This document shows positions 1 to 7,546 of a stretch of DNA of 64,000 nt, piece after piece. The DNA is from Sinomicrobium kalidii (lineage in GTDB: Bacteria; Bacteroidota; Bacteroidia; Flavobacteriales; Flavobacteriaceae). The position numbers were made by a program, and so were the translations under genes. Below the pieces are notes generated by a model. That model had not been told where the DNA came from. It searched no databases and saw only the letters and a program-made list of their open reading frames with translations. The stretch lies in contig NZ_CP089211.1 of assembly GCF_021183825.1 (NCBI RefSeq), positions 1,302,001-1,366,000 on the forward strand, in the 5' to 3' direction. Positions within the stretch are counted from its first letter, which is position 1; every line of letters begins with the position of its first letter.

Positions 1-450
1 AGGGGCCGGGGGGTAACCCCGGAATGGCGGCAGCCTTTTACCAAAATTGCGATCGGTAAGGGAAAAATGGTAAAGCAGGGATCGGACATTGCCGTATTAA
101 GTGTGGGGAGTATAGCTAAAAACGTAACTTCAGCCATTAAAAACCTCACTGAAGATCAACAAGATAAGGTAGCACATTACGATATGCAGTTTGTTAAACC
201 GCTTGACGAATCGTTGTTGCATAAAATATTCAGGGGGTTCAGGGCGTTAATTACCGTGGAAGACGGATGTGTTACAGGTGGTTTTGGAAGTGCGGTACTG
301 GAATTTGCAGCGAGGAACGGCTATACAAAAGAGGTGTTGCCACTGGGAATACCGGACGAATTTATTGAACAGGGCCCGGTAAATGCCCTGCATGCCATGG
401 CCGGAATAAGCCCTGAACGGCTTAAAGATCGCATAACAGGATTTTTATAA
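1..450 (+). CDS. dxs: 1-deoxy-D-xylulose-5-phosphate synthase, C-terminal part (5' truncated by window edge)
   Basis: The reading frame is open from base 1 and ends at 450. The first residues read RGRGVTPEWRQPF, followed by a typical transketolase C-terminal domain (VLSVGSIAKN, LITVEDGCVTGGFGSAVLEF, LPLGIPDEFIEQG). DXS condenses pyruvate and glyceraldehyde-3-phosphate in a thiamine-diphosphate-dependent first step of the MEP isoprenoid pathway in the cytoplasm. The TPP and pyrimidine-binding domains lie outside the window, so only about 149 residues are seen. The ATG at 67 is an internal methionine, not the start. A DUF3078 gene follows 180 bp downstream, an order I recall from other Flavobacteriaceae. 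Confidence 0.93.
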   Translation, partial: RGRGVTPEWRQPFTKIAIGKGKMVKQGSDIAVLSVGSIAKNVTSAIKNLTEDQQDKVAHYDMQFVKPLDESLLHKIFRGFRALITVEDGCVTGGFGSAVLEFAARNGYTKEVLPLGIPDEFIEQGPVNALHAMAGISPERLKDRITGFL

Positions 451-631
451 AAAGTACATTTTCATATCTTAGCCCCGCAATAAACCGGTAACAGTCAATA
501 ACCTAAGACCGGAACACAACCTGCAAAAACAATGGAACAACGCATTTGAGTGAATCATACTAACCAGCCCGGTGTTATGTTAACCGTAACACGGGTAACA
601 CTAAACCACATATAAAACTATCCATTTTACA

Positions 632-1678
632 ATGAGAAAGATCGTCTCCCTAATTGCAGCAGTTTTTTGTATATACGGCCTGGAAGCACAGGAACTTTTA
701 AATCCTATAAACACTTCGTCTTACGGGGTGCAAAGCCTCCCTGTACAAATTGGCAAAGATACATCGAAAACAAGGCATGCCCGCCTGCGCCGTCTTGTAC
801 CGCCGCCTCCGGCCCCTGTTTCTTACTGGACCAAGAAAAACGAAATGGGCATTGTACTGAGCCAGGCAGCCTTTTCGAACTGGAATGCGGGGGGAAACAA
901 CTCCATTTCGGGAATTTCTTCGGCAAATTTTGTCCGGGCCTACAAAAGGGGCAATGTTAGCTGGAACAATGAACTGATCCTGAAATACGGACTGAATTCG
1001 CAAGAGGACCAAAAGCTGCGAAAAGCGGACGATGCGATAGAGTTGAACAGTACGTTCGGTTACCGTACGCACCCGAAGTCGGATTGGTACTATTCGGGTA
1101 AGCTAACATTCAAGACACAATTTACCAATGGTTACAAATACCCGGACCGGGACAATCCCATATCAAAGTTCATGGCGCCCGGTTACCTTTTCCTGGGTGC
1201 GGGTACGGAATTTTCGCCCGAAGAGGAAAAGTTCAAGGCTTATTTTTCGCCCGTAACCATGAAGGCTACGTATGTCCTGGACCAGGACCTGGCCAACCAG
1301 GGGGCTTTTGGTGTGGAGAAAGCCATTTATGATGCTGAAGACAACATCATCAGGGAAGGGAAACAGACCCGTACCGAGGTGGGTATCCTTATCAACAGCC
1401 AGTGGGAAAAAGAGATTTACAGGAACATGCATTTTACCAACAGGGTATCGCTGTATACCGACTATCTCAATGATTTTGGTAATGTGGATGTAGACTGGGA
1501 AGTAACCTTTAACCTGGTAGTAAACGAATATGTAAAAGCAAATGTGGGCGCCCACATCAAGTATGATAATGATGTGAAAACGCGCGAACTGGAGATCAGT
1601 GAGAACGAAACGTTTGCCTACGGGCCCCGGTTGCAGTTAAAACAGATACTTGGGGTTGGGGTTAGTTATATGTTCTAA
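632..1678 (+). CDS. DUF3078 domain-containing outer-membrane-type protein
   Basis: The 348-residue protein starts with a signal peptide (MRKIVSLIAAVFCIYGLEAQ) and a proline-rich linker (VPPPPAPVSYW). A DUF3078-like region follows, with the motif LSQAAFSNWNAGGNNSIS at about residues 75-95, repeated aromatic and alternating strand patterns, and a C-terminal GVGVSYMF typical of outer-membrane beta-barrels. The function of the family is unknown; export to the outer membrane is inferred. The ATG at 632 is followed directly by the signal sequence, so the start is clear. The gene lies behind dxs, but the 180-bp gap suggests its own promoter. Confidence 0.85.
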   Translation: MRKIVSLIAAVFCIYGLEAQELLNPINTSSYGVQSLPVQIGKDTSKTRHARLRRLVPPPPAPVSYWTKKNEMGIVLSQAAFSNWNAGGNNSISGISSANFVRAYKRGNVSWNNELILKYGLNSQEDQKLRKADDAIELNSTFGYRTHPKSDWYYSGKLTFKTQFTNGYKYPDRDNPISKFMAPGYLFLGAGTEFSPEEEKFKAYFSPVTMKATYVLDQDLANQGAFGVEKAIYDAEDNIIREGKQTRTEVGILINSQWEKEIYRNMHFTNRVSLYTDYLNDFGNVDVDWEVTFNLVVNEYVKANVGAHIKYDNDVKTRELEISENETFAYGPRLQLKQILGVGVSYMF

Positions 1679-1707
1679 GGTGTTGTTGGGTTACGGGTTA
1701 CAGGTTT

Positions 1708-1780
1708 TTGCCGGTTACCGGTTACCTATCACCAGTTTTTACTATAACTGTTTTACAAACGGGCAACCGGTAACCGGCAA
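1708..1780. repeat. 19-bp inverted repeat (GGTTACC type) after the DUF3078 gene
   Basis: The arms at 1708-1726 (TTGCCGGTTACCGGTTACC) and 1762-1780 (GGCAACCGGTAACCGGCAA) are complementary except for one position, around a 35-nt AT-rich loop. It begins 30 bp after the DUF3078 stop codon and may act as a transcription barrier, although no U-tract follows. The internally repeated GGTTACC units also resemble dispersed extragenic palindromes. Confidence 0.6.
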
Positions 1781-1955
1781 CTGGCTTATTTACATTTTAA
1801 AGCCCTATGCCTTACGTCCTGCAGTCTTATATCTTTTTTGTCAAATACTAAATTGATCTATAATCAATATCACCCATAAAAAACAATGACCGATAGCGGA
1901 ATACTGAAATATATGGCTGTTATCGGTTATCTGTTTCGGTTTAAAAACCAAACCA

Positions 1956-2381
1956 TTGAGAACTTCAAACTTTTACATCAGGAAAATACCGGGCAACCTC
2001 ACGTGGCCGTTACGCCACAGGGTGATGTACCCGGAGCTGTCTCCGGAAAGTGTTATACTGGAAGAAGATGACCGGGGCATGCATTTCGGGTTGTTTTCGG
2101 CAGATGACCGGTTGTGGTCGGTGATATCGCTTTTTCGGCACGGGGACGGGTATTACCAGTTCCGCAAGTTTGCCACGGATACGGCACAACAGGGCAAAGG
2201 GTACGGTTCTGCCCTGCTCTCCTACACCATTGATTTTTGCCGTAAGGAAAATGGCCGGGTGCTTTGGTGCAATGCCCGGACCAGTGCCACCTCCTTTTAC
2301 AAACGCTACCGCTTTACGGAAACGGATACAACCTTTTTTAAGGACGGGCATGACTTTGTGATCATGGAACTGGAGTTATAA
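1956..2381 (+). CDS. GNAT family N-acetyltransferase
   Basis: The 141-residue single-domain protein is of normal length for small GNAT acetyltransferases. The acetyl-CoA pyrophosphate loop is visible as TAQQGKGYGSALL at about residues 72-84 (Q/R-x-x-G-x-G). The N-terminal WPLRHRVMYPELSPE and the HFGLF...VISLF strands are typical of the family that acetylates small molecules; the substrate is unknown. The frame has no usable ATG, so I chose the TTG at 1956. An in-frame stop at 1905-1907 limits any longer form. A start at the internal Met (about residue 24) would remove the conserved first helix. Confidence 0.8.
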   Translation: MRTSNFYIRKIPGNLTWPLRHRVMYPELSPESVILEEDDRGMHFGLFSADDRLWSVISLFRHGDGYYQFRKFATDTAQQGKGYGSALLSYTIDFCRKENGRVLWCNARTSATSFYKRYRFTETDTTFFKDGHDFVIMELEL

Positions 2382-2499
2382 CAGGGAAGTATGGCTTAAA
2401 GTGCCATTGTATGACAATTCTATAAATGAAAGACCGGACCCCACGACTTCGCCCGGAGTGACAGGTATAGTGTTCTTCAATATCGTTAATGGAGCCGGG

Positions 2500-2709
2500 G
2501 GAACAGACATTCCCATTATAAGAACAGGCAGTTTAACTGCGAGAACAGACACTCCCATCGCAAGAATATAAACTCCTATAGCAAGAACAGGCAGTTCAAC
2601 CGCGAGAACAGACACTCCCATGGCAAGAATATAAACTCCCACCGCAAGAACAGACAGTTCAACCGGAAGAACAGGTATTCCTATTACAAGAACAGGCAGT
2701 TTAACTGCT
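2500..2709. repeat. Tandem array of ten degenerate 21-bp units
   Basis: Ten units of exactly 21 bp run without gaps, each starting AGAACAG or AGAATATA (first unit GGAACAG). Three unit types alternate (GGCAGTT..., ACACTCCC..., TATAAACTCC...), giving a 63-bp higher order. Read on the minus strand they encode a heptad-like peptide (LAMGVSV, LAVELPV, LAIGVYI), and one plus-strand frame is also open. I see no start signal that would make either a credible gene, so I call it a minisatellite. Confidence 0.85.
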
Positions 2710-2750
2710 TCTGCTAACCCTTCGATAAACCCGGGACAGGGTGCACAGCA

Positions 2751-3098
2751 GGTATGCGCATATCATTGGAGGTATGTTGCCAGCCTCCGGGAGATTGCTT
2801 CACTTCAGCCTGCCCTGAGTTTATCGAAGGGTTCGCAAGGACGTGTACTTGTTTTGGTTTTTGGGAAATGCTTAAACCAAAGCCTGTGCGTCATCGCCAG
2901 AATTGACGTTTTTACAATCGCATAAATTGACAATGACGTTAAGATAATCGTCACTGCGAGCGTAGCGCGGTAGTCTCCTGGCTGGTATGCGCCTGCCATT
3001 GAGGGTATGTTGTCAGCCTCAGGGAGATTGCTTTACTTCGTTCGCAAAGACGTGTACTTGTTATGGTTTTGGGAAATGCTTAAACCAAAGCCTGTGCG
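2751..3098. repeat. Two diverged direct copies of a ~120-140 bp REP-like extragenic element
   Basis: Copy one (2751-2890) and copy two (2983-3098) share GGTATGCGC, GGTATGTTG.CAGCCTC, GGGAGATTGCTT, GACGTGTACTTGTT and GGGAAATGCTTAAACC blocks. Copy two is preceded by GTCACTGCGAGCGTAGCG, which is partly complementary to the later TTACTTCGTTCGCAAAGAC, so it can fold as a long hairpin. Copy one carries an extra CAGCCTGCCCTGAGTTTATC stretch, complementary to CTTCGATAAACCCGGGACAG upstream at 2719. Nothing coding is seen in 2382-3213. Confidence 0.65.
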
Positions 3099-3213
3099 CG
3101 GTTGCCAACATTAAATCCCGCAATAATACTTTCCTGTAAGGGTATTGGTTTATTTTTCAGGAAGAAGAAAGACCGGGGGAAGTCCTTCTGTACTTGAATA
3201 TATGGTTCATCCC

Positions 3214-3945
3214 TTAACGAAGGGCGTGAAAAGGTATGGCGGTGATCCTTGAGAATTGATCTGAACCGTTTCCATATACGGATTTGACGTATTTTTTTAC
3301 GTCCAGGACCCTGCTGTAAAGCCCGGTGTCTTTGTCATAAAGCACTTCGTTCCGGGTACGGAGGGCCGTGTTAAGCGCAGCTTCGGTCTGGTCTACCCTG
3401 GCAGTGGCGTTGTTCATATCGGCCAGCCGTTTATCCATATTCTCCTTTTGCAGGTCTTTTTCATTGGGCTTGTAATTGCCAATGGTACGGATAAGGGTGA
3501 GCAAATGTGAAAAATGCTCGGCCTGCTGGGTGTATGACTGCCGGGAAGTAGAAATGCTTGTTGTGGTTTCTTCTGTCCCGTTTTCTGCAACTTCTTCATC
3601 GGGTTTGCGGGATGTGCCATAGCCCTGTATCCGCTTGTTGATGGAACGGGCATGGTCAAAAACCCCGTCACTGAGGTTCAGGATACCGAGGTGGCTCACA
3701 ATCCTCGTGCAGAGGGGTTTGAGGTCCTGATACACATCCTGCCTGTGATGAATGGCATTCTTGTTGGCTGCGCGTCTGGTTTCGGCCTCTTCAACACTTT
3801 TTCTGGCCTTGTCGTGAAGTTTGGTGAGGTTTTCTACGGTAAGCGCCTTAACGGGCGGGTCGTACTTATCGTAGTAAGAGATCTGTGCAATGAGTTTGTT
3901 TAAATTGGCCACGTTTTTGGCATGGCCAGTTTCGTAGTTTTTCAT
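3214..3945 (-). CDS. Conserved hypothetical helical protein
   Basis: The 243-residue protein has no signal peptide or membrane segment. It is rich in long polar helices, for example KLHDKARKSVEEAETRRAAN at about 42-61 and a second helical stretch at about 160-200, separated by a Ser/Thr/Glu-rich linker (about 115-140). The start MKNYETGHAKNVANLNKLI is a pattern I recall from unannotated Bacteroidota proteins. No catalytic motif is visible and I do not assign a function. It stands alone between repeat-rich intergenic regions. Confidence 0.7.
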   Translation of the reverse strand: MKNYETGHAKNVANLNKLIAQISYYDKYDPPVKALTVENLTKLHDKARKSVEEAETRRAANKNAIHHRQDVYQDLKPLCTRIVSHLGILNLSDGVFDHARSINKRIQGYGTSRKPDEEVAENGTEETTTSISTSRQSYTQQAEHFSHLLTLIRTIGNYKPNEKDLQKENMDKRLADMNNATARVDQTEAALNTALRTRNEVLYDKDTGLYSRVLDVKKYVKSVYGNGSDQFSRITAIPFHALR

Positions 3946-4240
3946 TGAAACAATTTTAAAATTAAAAGAACGTATTGTGCCCTCCCGAAGTTATGGGAGC
4001 GGCATACGGTGGATTACGCATGAAAGTGTCTATTGTTCGGCTTCAAAAAAGGCTTACGGATTACAACTTTCATGTAGAGATCAGTTGGTTTTAACTTTAT
4101 AAATGCATGCAATTTATTAAAACTGAATACAATATATAAAATATTCGCGTTTTGAGATATTAAAGTTTTCTTAAAATATCAAATATAGACGGGAGCAAAT
4201 GTGTTTGGGAAGAAGGATGTCACGTTTGAGAAAGAATGTG

Positions 4241-4265
4241 TCACAAGTCTGGAGACTTGCAACAG
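4241..4265. repeat. Short palindromic repeat, TCACAAGTC-GGAGACTTGC family, copy 1
   Basis: CAAGTC and GACTTG form a 6-bp stem around a short loop. The same motif recurs at 4959, 7486, 9530 and 18002 in this window, always outside genes, as expected of a REP-like dispersed repeat. Confidence 0.7.
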
Positions 4266-4302
4266 TGATGCTGGTTAGATACTGTTCATTAATGTTTGAT
4301 GC

Positions 4303-4411
4303 TTTCCTTTGGCTTGGGCTTTCAAACCCTCCGTCCAAACTGAAGTTTGGACACCTCTACTTCGACAGGGCTCAGTACGGCGCCTTCGTCTGAAGGGAGG
4401 AGCTTTTTTTT
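4303..4411. repeat. Half copy of a hairpin (MITE-like) extragenic element
   Basis: The segment matches the right half of the element at 8794-8978 (GGCTTGGGCTTTCAAACC, CCTCCGTCCAAACTGAAG, CTTCGTCTGAAGGGAGGAGC, T-run). It contains about 25 extra bases (ACTTCGACAGGGCTCAGTAC...) absent from the other copy. The left half is missing. Confidence 0.7.
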
Positions 4412-4430
4412 TGCTGCGTTCCTAAACATT

Positions 4431-4452
4431 AAAAGCCCCGGTCGGGGCTTTT
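4431..4452 (-). terminator. Intrinsic terminator of the 89-aa gene, copy 1
   Basis: AAAAGCCCCG and CGGGGCTTTT form a perfect 10-bp stem with a 2-base loop, 22 bp beyond the stop codon of the minus-strand gene. The arms supply a U-run in either direction. The second locus has an equivalent hairpin at 8998-9020. Confidence 0.85.
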
Positions 4453-4474
4453 GTACATTTTGCATTTATTAGGG

Positions 4475-4744
4475 TTAGGCTTCAAATGTTCTGTCTAAAC
4501 CGTAGCACTCGCCCAGTGGGGTGGTGCTTTTAAGGATTTGGGTCAGGTAATACAGTGAAAAAGCCATATCATCGCCTTGTTTGTGGTGTTCGTGGGTTTC
4601 GGCTATGAGTTGAATGGCGTGCGATACGTAATACCGCATTAAGGCCAGGGTTTCATAGCTGTCTACCTTGAGTTCTACGTAAGTTTCGCCATAGGCGTTG
4701 GTTTTTAGCGTGTCTTTGTACGCTTCGAAATCTAAGGGTTTCAT
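4475..4744 (-). CDS. Conserved 89-residue hypothetical protein, copy 1 of 2
   Basis: The soluble protein (MKPLDFEAYKDTL... ending GLDRTFEA) has no signal peptide, transmembrane segment or known motif that I can identify. It looks mainly helical, with a His-rich turn (AETHEHHKQGDD) at about 48-59. The copy at 9043-9312 differs in one residue (Tyr18 versus His18). By my count there are about eight base differences, six of them silent, so the protein appears to be under purifying selection. The ATG sits 2 bp after a leader repeat and the gene ends in its own terminator, so it is a monocistronic unit. Function unknown. Confidence 0.75.
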   Translation of the reverse strand: MKPLDFEAYKDTLKTNAYGETYVELKVDSYETLALMRYYVSHAIQLIAETHEHHKQGDDMAFSLYYLTQILKSTTPLGECYGLDRTFEA

Positions 4745-4897
4745 AATCTTGTAATTTAGGAATATTAAAACCCGTAAGGGTTAGGTGTCCTACGCCTACA
4801 AGAAGCGTTACGGTTGTTTCCAATACCGTCACCATGCCATACGGGCAGAATCGTCTTAAAAATATCATAGTCTTGTAGTTTAGGAACAGTAAATATA
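4745..4897 (-). promoter_or_regulatory. Promoter and structured leader with alternative pairings, copy 1
   Basis: On the minus strand, TTG (4918-4920), 20 bp and TATATTTA (4890-4897) form a Bacteroidota promoter. The expected start, near 4884, falls at repeat R1 (TCCTAAACTACAAGA, 4871-4885). Anti-repeat AR (TCTTGTAGGCGTAGGA, 4788-4803) can pair with R1 as 8+5 bp around an AA/GCG internal loop. It can equally pair with R2 (TCCTAAATTACAAGA, 4747-4761), which ends 2 nt before the start codon. Between R1 and AR lies a hairpin with GAAA loop (TTGGAAACAA). AACCC/GGGTT forms a further small stem before R2. Confidence 0.6.
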
Positions 4898-4958
4898 CTG
4901 CTTTTTGCCGGGAAGGGCAAGGGTTGTGCAGGGTTTGAATGGTTTGTGATCTAAGGTT

Positions 4959-5016
4959 GTCACAAGTCGGGAGACTTGCGACAGCGGTGGTGGTACTTGT
5001 TGGAAACGAGCGCCGG
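4959..5016. repeat. REP-like pair: TCACAAGTCGGGAGACTTGC plus TTGTTGGAAACGAGCGCC
   Basis: Two adjacent small palindromes lie between the leader and the next gene. The first is copy 2 of the CAAGTC/GACTTG family. The second (TTGTTGGAAACGAG) is a mutated form of the perfect hairpin at 6216-6230. Related second halves occur at about 7519, 9631 and 15687. Confidence 0.65.
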
Positions 5017-5032
5017 GGGTTGTCAAAATACT

Positions 5033-6061
5033 TTACCTTAATACGTAGGTTTTCTTTAGTTCTTCAATGATTTCCCTATAGGCCCGTTCAAATTTCATTT
5101 TATCATTGCCAATATACTTGTCCAGATAATCATATACAATTTTTGACTTTTCAGGCTGGATATTTATTTCATATTCACCGACCTCCGGGCCATAATTCAA
5201 TTCTAAAATTTTGGCTGTGATTCCGCGCACTATAATTTCGTCAATATCGTTGAATTCTTCTTTGAACTTTTCCTGATTGACCAATGAATCGAATGTTTTA
5301 TCGTAGTATTTTCTGAATAATTTGTCTGTATAAATATGGCTGTTTTCGTGAATTATGATCCTCCTGTAATCGTTATTCCATTTTAGCTGTAGTTCTTTAA
5401 AGGAATCATTCGGATTATCGCATAGGTACGTTATAAGAAACAGCCTTTCATTTTCCGGGTTGTTTGTAAATGTTATGGCTTTACTTGTAATCCTGTTTAA
5501 TGGATCAAACAGTATTTTAAGTGTTGTTTTTTTATCTGTTCGATAGAAGTCGTTTAGTTTTTTGGTTATCCGGTTTGAAATTATGGAATCTTCAAAGGAC
5601 TTAAAATCAACATTATAATCTGTTTTAAATGCAATTGTTTTTTTAAAATCTATGAGAAGTTTGGAGAGGGAATCGATATTTTTTCCATACCAACCAAATT
5701 GTTCTGAAAATTCTTTAAGGTTTAAACTGTCTTTGGGTTTCAAATCTTTATCGAGACATAATGCAATTGACGGTAAATCTGCATTCCATTCGTCCCCGGT
5801 TCCTATTTTTTGTACCAAAGGATGATTGACATACTTTTTATAGGGCTCAAAGTGTGTTTTATAAAAATCAGTTTTACACGGTCTTACATCTTCGTCTATA
5901 CTATCTTCAATAGCTAAAAAATAGGCTACCCTCAGCAGTTCTACCCGGTCGTCTATTGTTATGGATATGGTATTTTCAGTTCTTTTATTGTTAGCTTCCT
6001 CTTGTTTACAACCAATTACCGAAAGTGCAAGGATAAATAAAATTACGGGTATTTTTTTCAT
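5033..6061 (-). CDS. DUF4932-like zincin-type lipoprotein (putative metallopeptidase)
   Basis: The 342-residue protein starts with a lipoprotein signal (ILALSVIGC, lipid-accepting Cys at about 18), so it should be anchored in the envelope. At about residue 238 it carries HENSH, an HExxH zinc-binding motif, followed by a helix with IDEIIVRGITAKILELNYGP that could supply the third ligand (Glu). Layout and motif recall DUF4932. Proteolytic activity is inferred, not shown. The gene is visibly more AT-rich than core genes in the window and sits in a block flanked by the duplicated 89-aa units. Confidence 0.65.
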   Translation of the reverse strand: MKKIPVILFILALSVIGCKQEEANNKRTENTISITIDDRVELLRVAYFLAIEDSIDEDVRPCKTDFYKTHFEPYKKYVNHPLVQKIGTGDEWNADLPSIALCLDKDLKPKDSLNLKEFSEQFGWYGKNIDSLSKLLIDFKKTIAFKTDYNVDFKSFEDSIISNRITKKLNDFYRTDKKTTLKILFDPLNRITSKAITFTNNPENERLFLITYLCDNPNDSFKELQLKWNNDYRRIIIHENSHIYTDKLFRKYYDKTFDSLVNQEKFKEEFNDIDEIIVRGITAKILELNYGPEVGEYEINIQPEKSKIVYDYLDKYIGNDKMKFERAYREIIEELKKTYVLR

Positions 6062-6215
6062 AACTAATGATGTCTATTTACAGACGGCAAAAATATTCAG
6101 TTGGTTACCTATGTGTGCTTTGAATTTGATATAACAGATTGGGCATGGCCCTGTTGCACTAATCTGATAACTAATTTAGCAAAAAGAAATCAAATTTGAA
6201 GAAAAGCAGGTGGCA

Positions 6216-6230
6216 CTCGTTGGAAACGAG
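6216..6230. repeat. Perfect short hairpin CTCGTT-GGA-AACGAG
   Basis: A 6-bp stem with a GGA loop, followed by GCGTCAGGG. A second partial copy (AACGAGCGTCAG) follows immediately at about 6240. This is the best-preserved member of the second palindrome family in the region. Confidence 0.65.
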
Positions 6231-6261
6231 CGTCAGGGAAAAACGAGCGTCAGAAGTTTAG

Positions 6262-7038
6262 TTACTTTATTCGCTTCTTAAATTCTAAAATTTCAGACAG
6301 GTAAATTTCATTGAGAAATTCGTTATATACGTCATCTCGTTTATATACTATATTGTCTTCAGCGCTTTGAATGCTTTCTTTGGCTTTTTCGGTTTCTTCA
6401 GTTTTCTGATATGCCTTTGCCAATCCGAAATGTGCTTCACATACGGTATTTGATTGTTTTAATGCTCTTTGAAATTCTGATATTGATCTTTCGTAATTTC
6501 CGAGTTCAAATTCGCAAAGCCCCAAATAGACAAATGTTTGAATGTCCGCCCAATCTTCGCCCTGATTTTCAATACTTCTTCTAAACATGTCTTTTGCTTT
6601 CTCATAATCCTTTTTTCCATAATAACATTCTCCACGCAGAAAATCTATATCCTCGCCCCACGGGGCGTCTGTAAAATTTGGCGTTAAACTATCCAACCTT
6701 TCAAAATCCATTAGTGCCTTGTCGTAATCTCGCAATTTTCTTAATCTTATCCATCCCCGGTAGCCTAAATGCATTTTGGGGTTTAATTCTACCGCTTTAT
6801 TCAGATAATCAAATCCTTTTTGAAAATCTCCGGCTTTGTTGAAAGCAACTGAACGTTCCATCCATATTTTACTATTTTCCTGGTCATACCGTACGGCAGA
6901 TTCGAAATCGTTTATCTGCATGAAAAAATCTGATTTTTCCTTGTCATTTTTGATATTCCACCATACAATTATTCCAAGGATCACCAATAAAACAACCGTT
7001 CCTATACCAATAAATGTGTATTTAAAAAACTTCTTCAA
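6262..7038 (-). CDS. Membrane-anchored tetratricopeptide repeat protein
   Basis: The 258-residue protein has one N-terminal transmembrane helix (about 7-28) and then TPR units. Clear examples are AFNKAGDFQKGFDYLNKAVE at about 66-85, LRKLRDYDKALMDFERLDSL, YGKKDYEKAKDMFRRSIENQ and ELGNYERSISEFQRALKQ. The repeat domain presumably faces the periplasm and scaffolds protein contacts; no partner is evident. Its start overlaps the upstream gene by 17 bp, so the two are probably cotranslated. Confidence 0.8.
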   Translation of the reverse strand: MKKFFKYTFIGIGTVVLLVILGIIVWWNIKNDKEKSDFFMQINDFESAVRYDQENSKIWMERSVAFNKAGDFQKGFDYLNKAVELNPKMHLGYRGWIRLRKLRDYDKALMDFERLDSLTPNFTDAPWGEDIDFLRGECYYGKKDYEKAKDMFRRSIENQGEDWADIQTFVYLGLCEFELGNYERSISEFQRALKQSNTVCEAHFGLAKAYQKTEETEKAKESIQSAEDNIVYKRDDVYNEFLNEIYLSEILEFKKRIK

Positions 7039-7444
7039 TTTTTCTGTCTTTTATTTTTAGCCTGATAAGGTTATATGTCTTAAAGTTTTTATCTCTTTTC
7101 CAGTTCTTGAGCGCAGCAGCAATTTCCCGAAGTTCATTTACCAGTTTTCCATTATTGAATTGTACATCCTGATAGTTTTCGTCAATTTGAAAAGTCTCCA
7201 TGTTGCAAAGTTTCCCGGTTTTTGAGATATGAAGTCTCAATGTTATAAATCCGTTGGCGGGGCGGATGTTTTTTTTGGAGTTCTGAACCTCCCTGAATGC
7301 TTTTCTCAAAGTTATATTTTCACCTTCAACTCTACTGTTTATACCATTGGCCCAGTAAGGCATGGAACGTTCGTTGCATTCGGATTGATCTTTCGAAAAA
7401 GAAAACAACAGGTATAGTGCGGCTACAGCATAAAGTTTTTTCAT
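7022..7444 (-). CDS. Small exported protein, weakly TonB-C-like, upstream of the TPR gene
   Basis: The 140-residue protein starts with a signal peptide (MKKLYAVAALYLLFSFS). The segment GFITLRLHISKTGKLCNMET resembles the beta-strand core of TonB C-terminal domains, in which a peptide is compared across an envelope partner, but this likeness is weak. The overlap with the TPR gene suggests a common function. I cannot name one. Confidence 0.6.
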   Translation of the reverse strand: MKKLYAVAALYLLFSFSKDQSECNERSMPYWANGINSRVEGENITLRKAFREVQNSKKNIRPANGFITLRLHISKTGKLCNMETFQIDENYQDVQFNNGKLVNELREIAAALKNWKRDKNFKTYNLIRLKIKDRKIEEVF

Positions 7445-7485
7445 TGTTTTATGTCATTAATTAACAGGTAAATATTTTTACAAGG

Positions 7486-7506
7486 TCACAAGTAGGGAGA
7501 CTTGCG
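7486..7506. repeat. TCACAAGTAGGGAGACTTGCG palindrome, copy 3
   Basis: One base of the CAAGTC stem is changed (CAAGTA). A diverged ATTGCAAATAAGCGTCA follows, matching the second palindrome family. It fills most of the gap between two minus-strand genes. Confidence 0.55.
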
Positions 7507-7546
7507 GGTAGGGATTCATTGCAAATAAGCGTCAAGGGCAGGTGTA

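Noticed and set aside
1886..2071. Plus-strand 61-residue ORF before the GNAT gene
   Set aside because: It overlaps the GNAT coding frame and shows no family features. A frameshifted GNAT was considered, but the TTG at 1956 gives a complete domain.
2376..2642. Minus-strand 88-residue ORF with repeated LAVELPV/LAMGVSV peptide
   Set aside because: It lies almost entirely in the 21-bp tandem array. The start codon is inside a repeat unit and the non-repeat tail looks random, so I treat it as a consequence of the repeat.
4241..4265. CRISPR repeat candidate (TCACAAGTCGGGAGACTTGC recurring)
   Set aside because: Copies are kilobases apart with irregular spacing and no adjacent cas genes; dispersed palindromes fit better.
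4653..4868. Minus-strand 71-residue ORF reading through leader copy 1 into the 89-aa gene
   Set aside because: It is out of frame with the conserved gene and the equivalent frame in copy 2 is different; the region is better explained as structured leader RNA.
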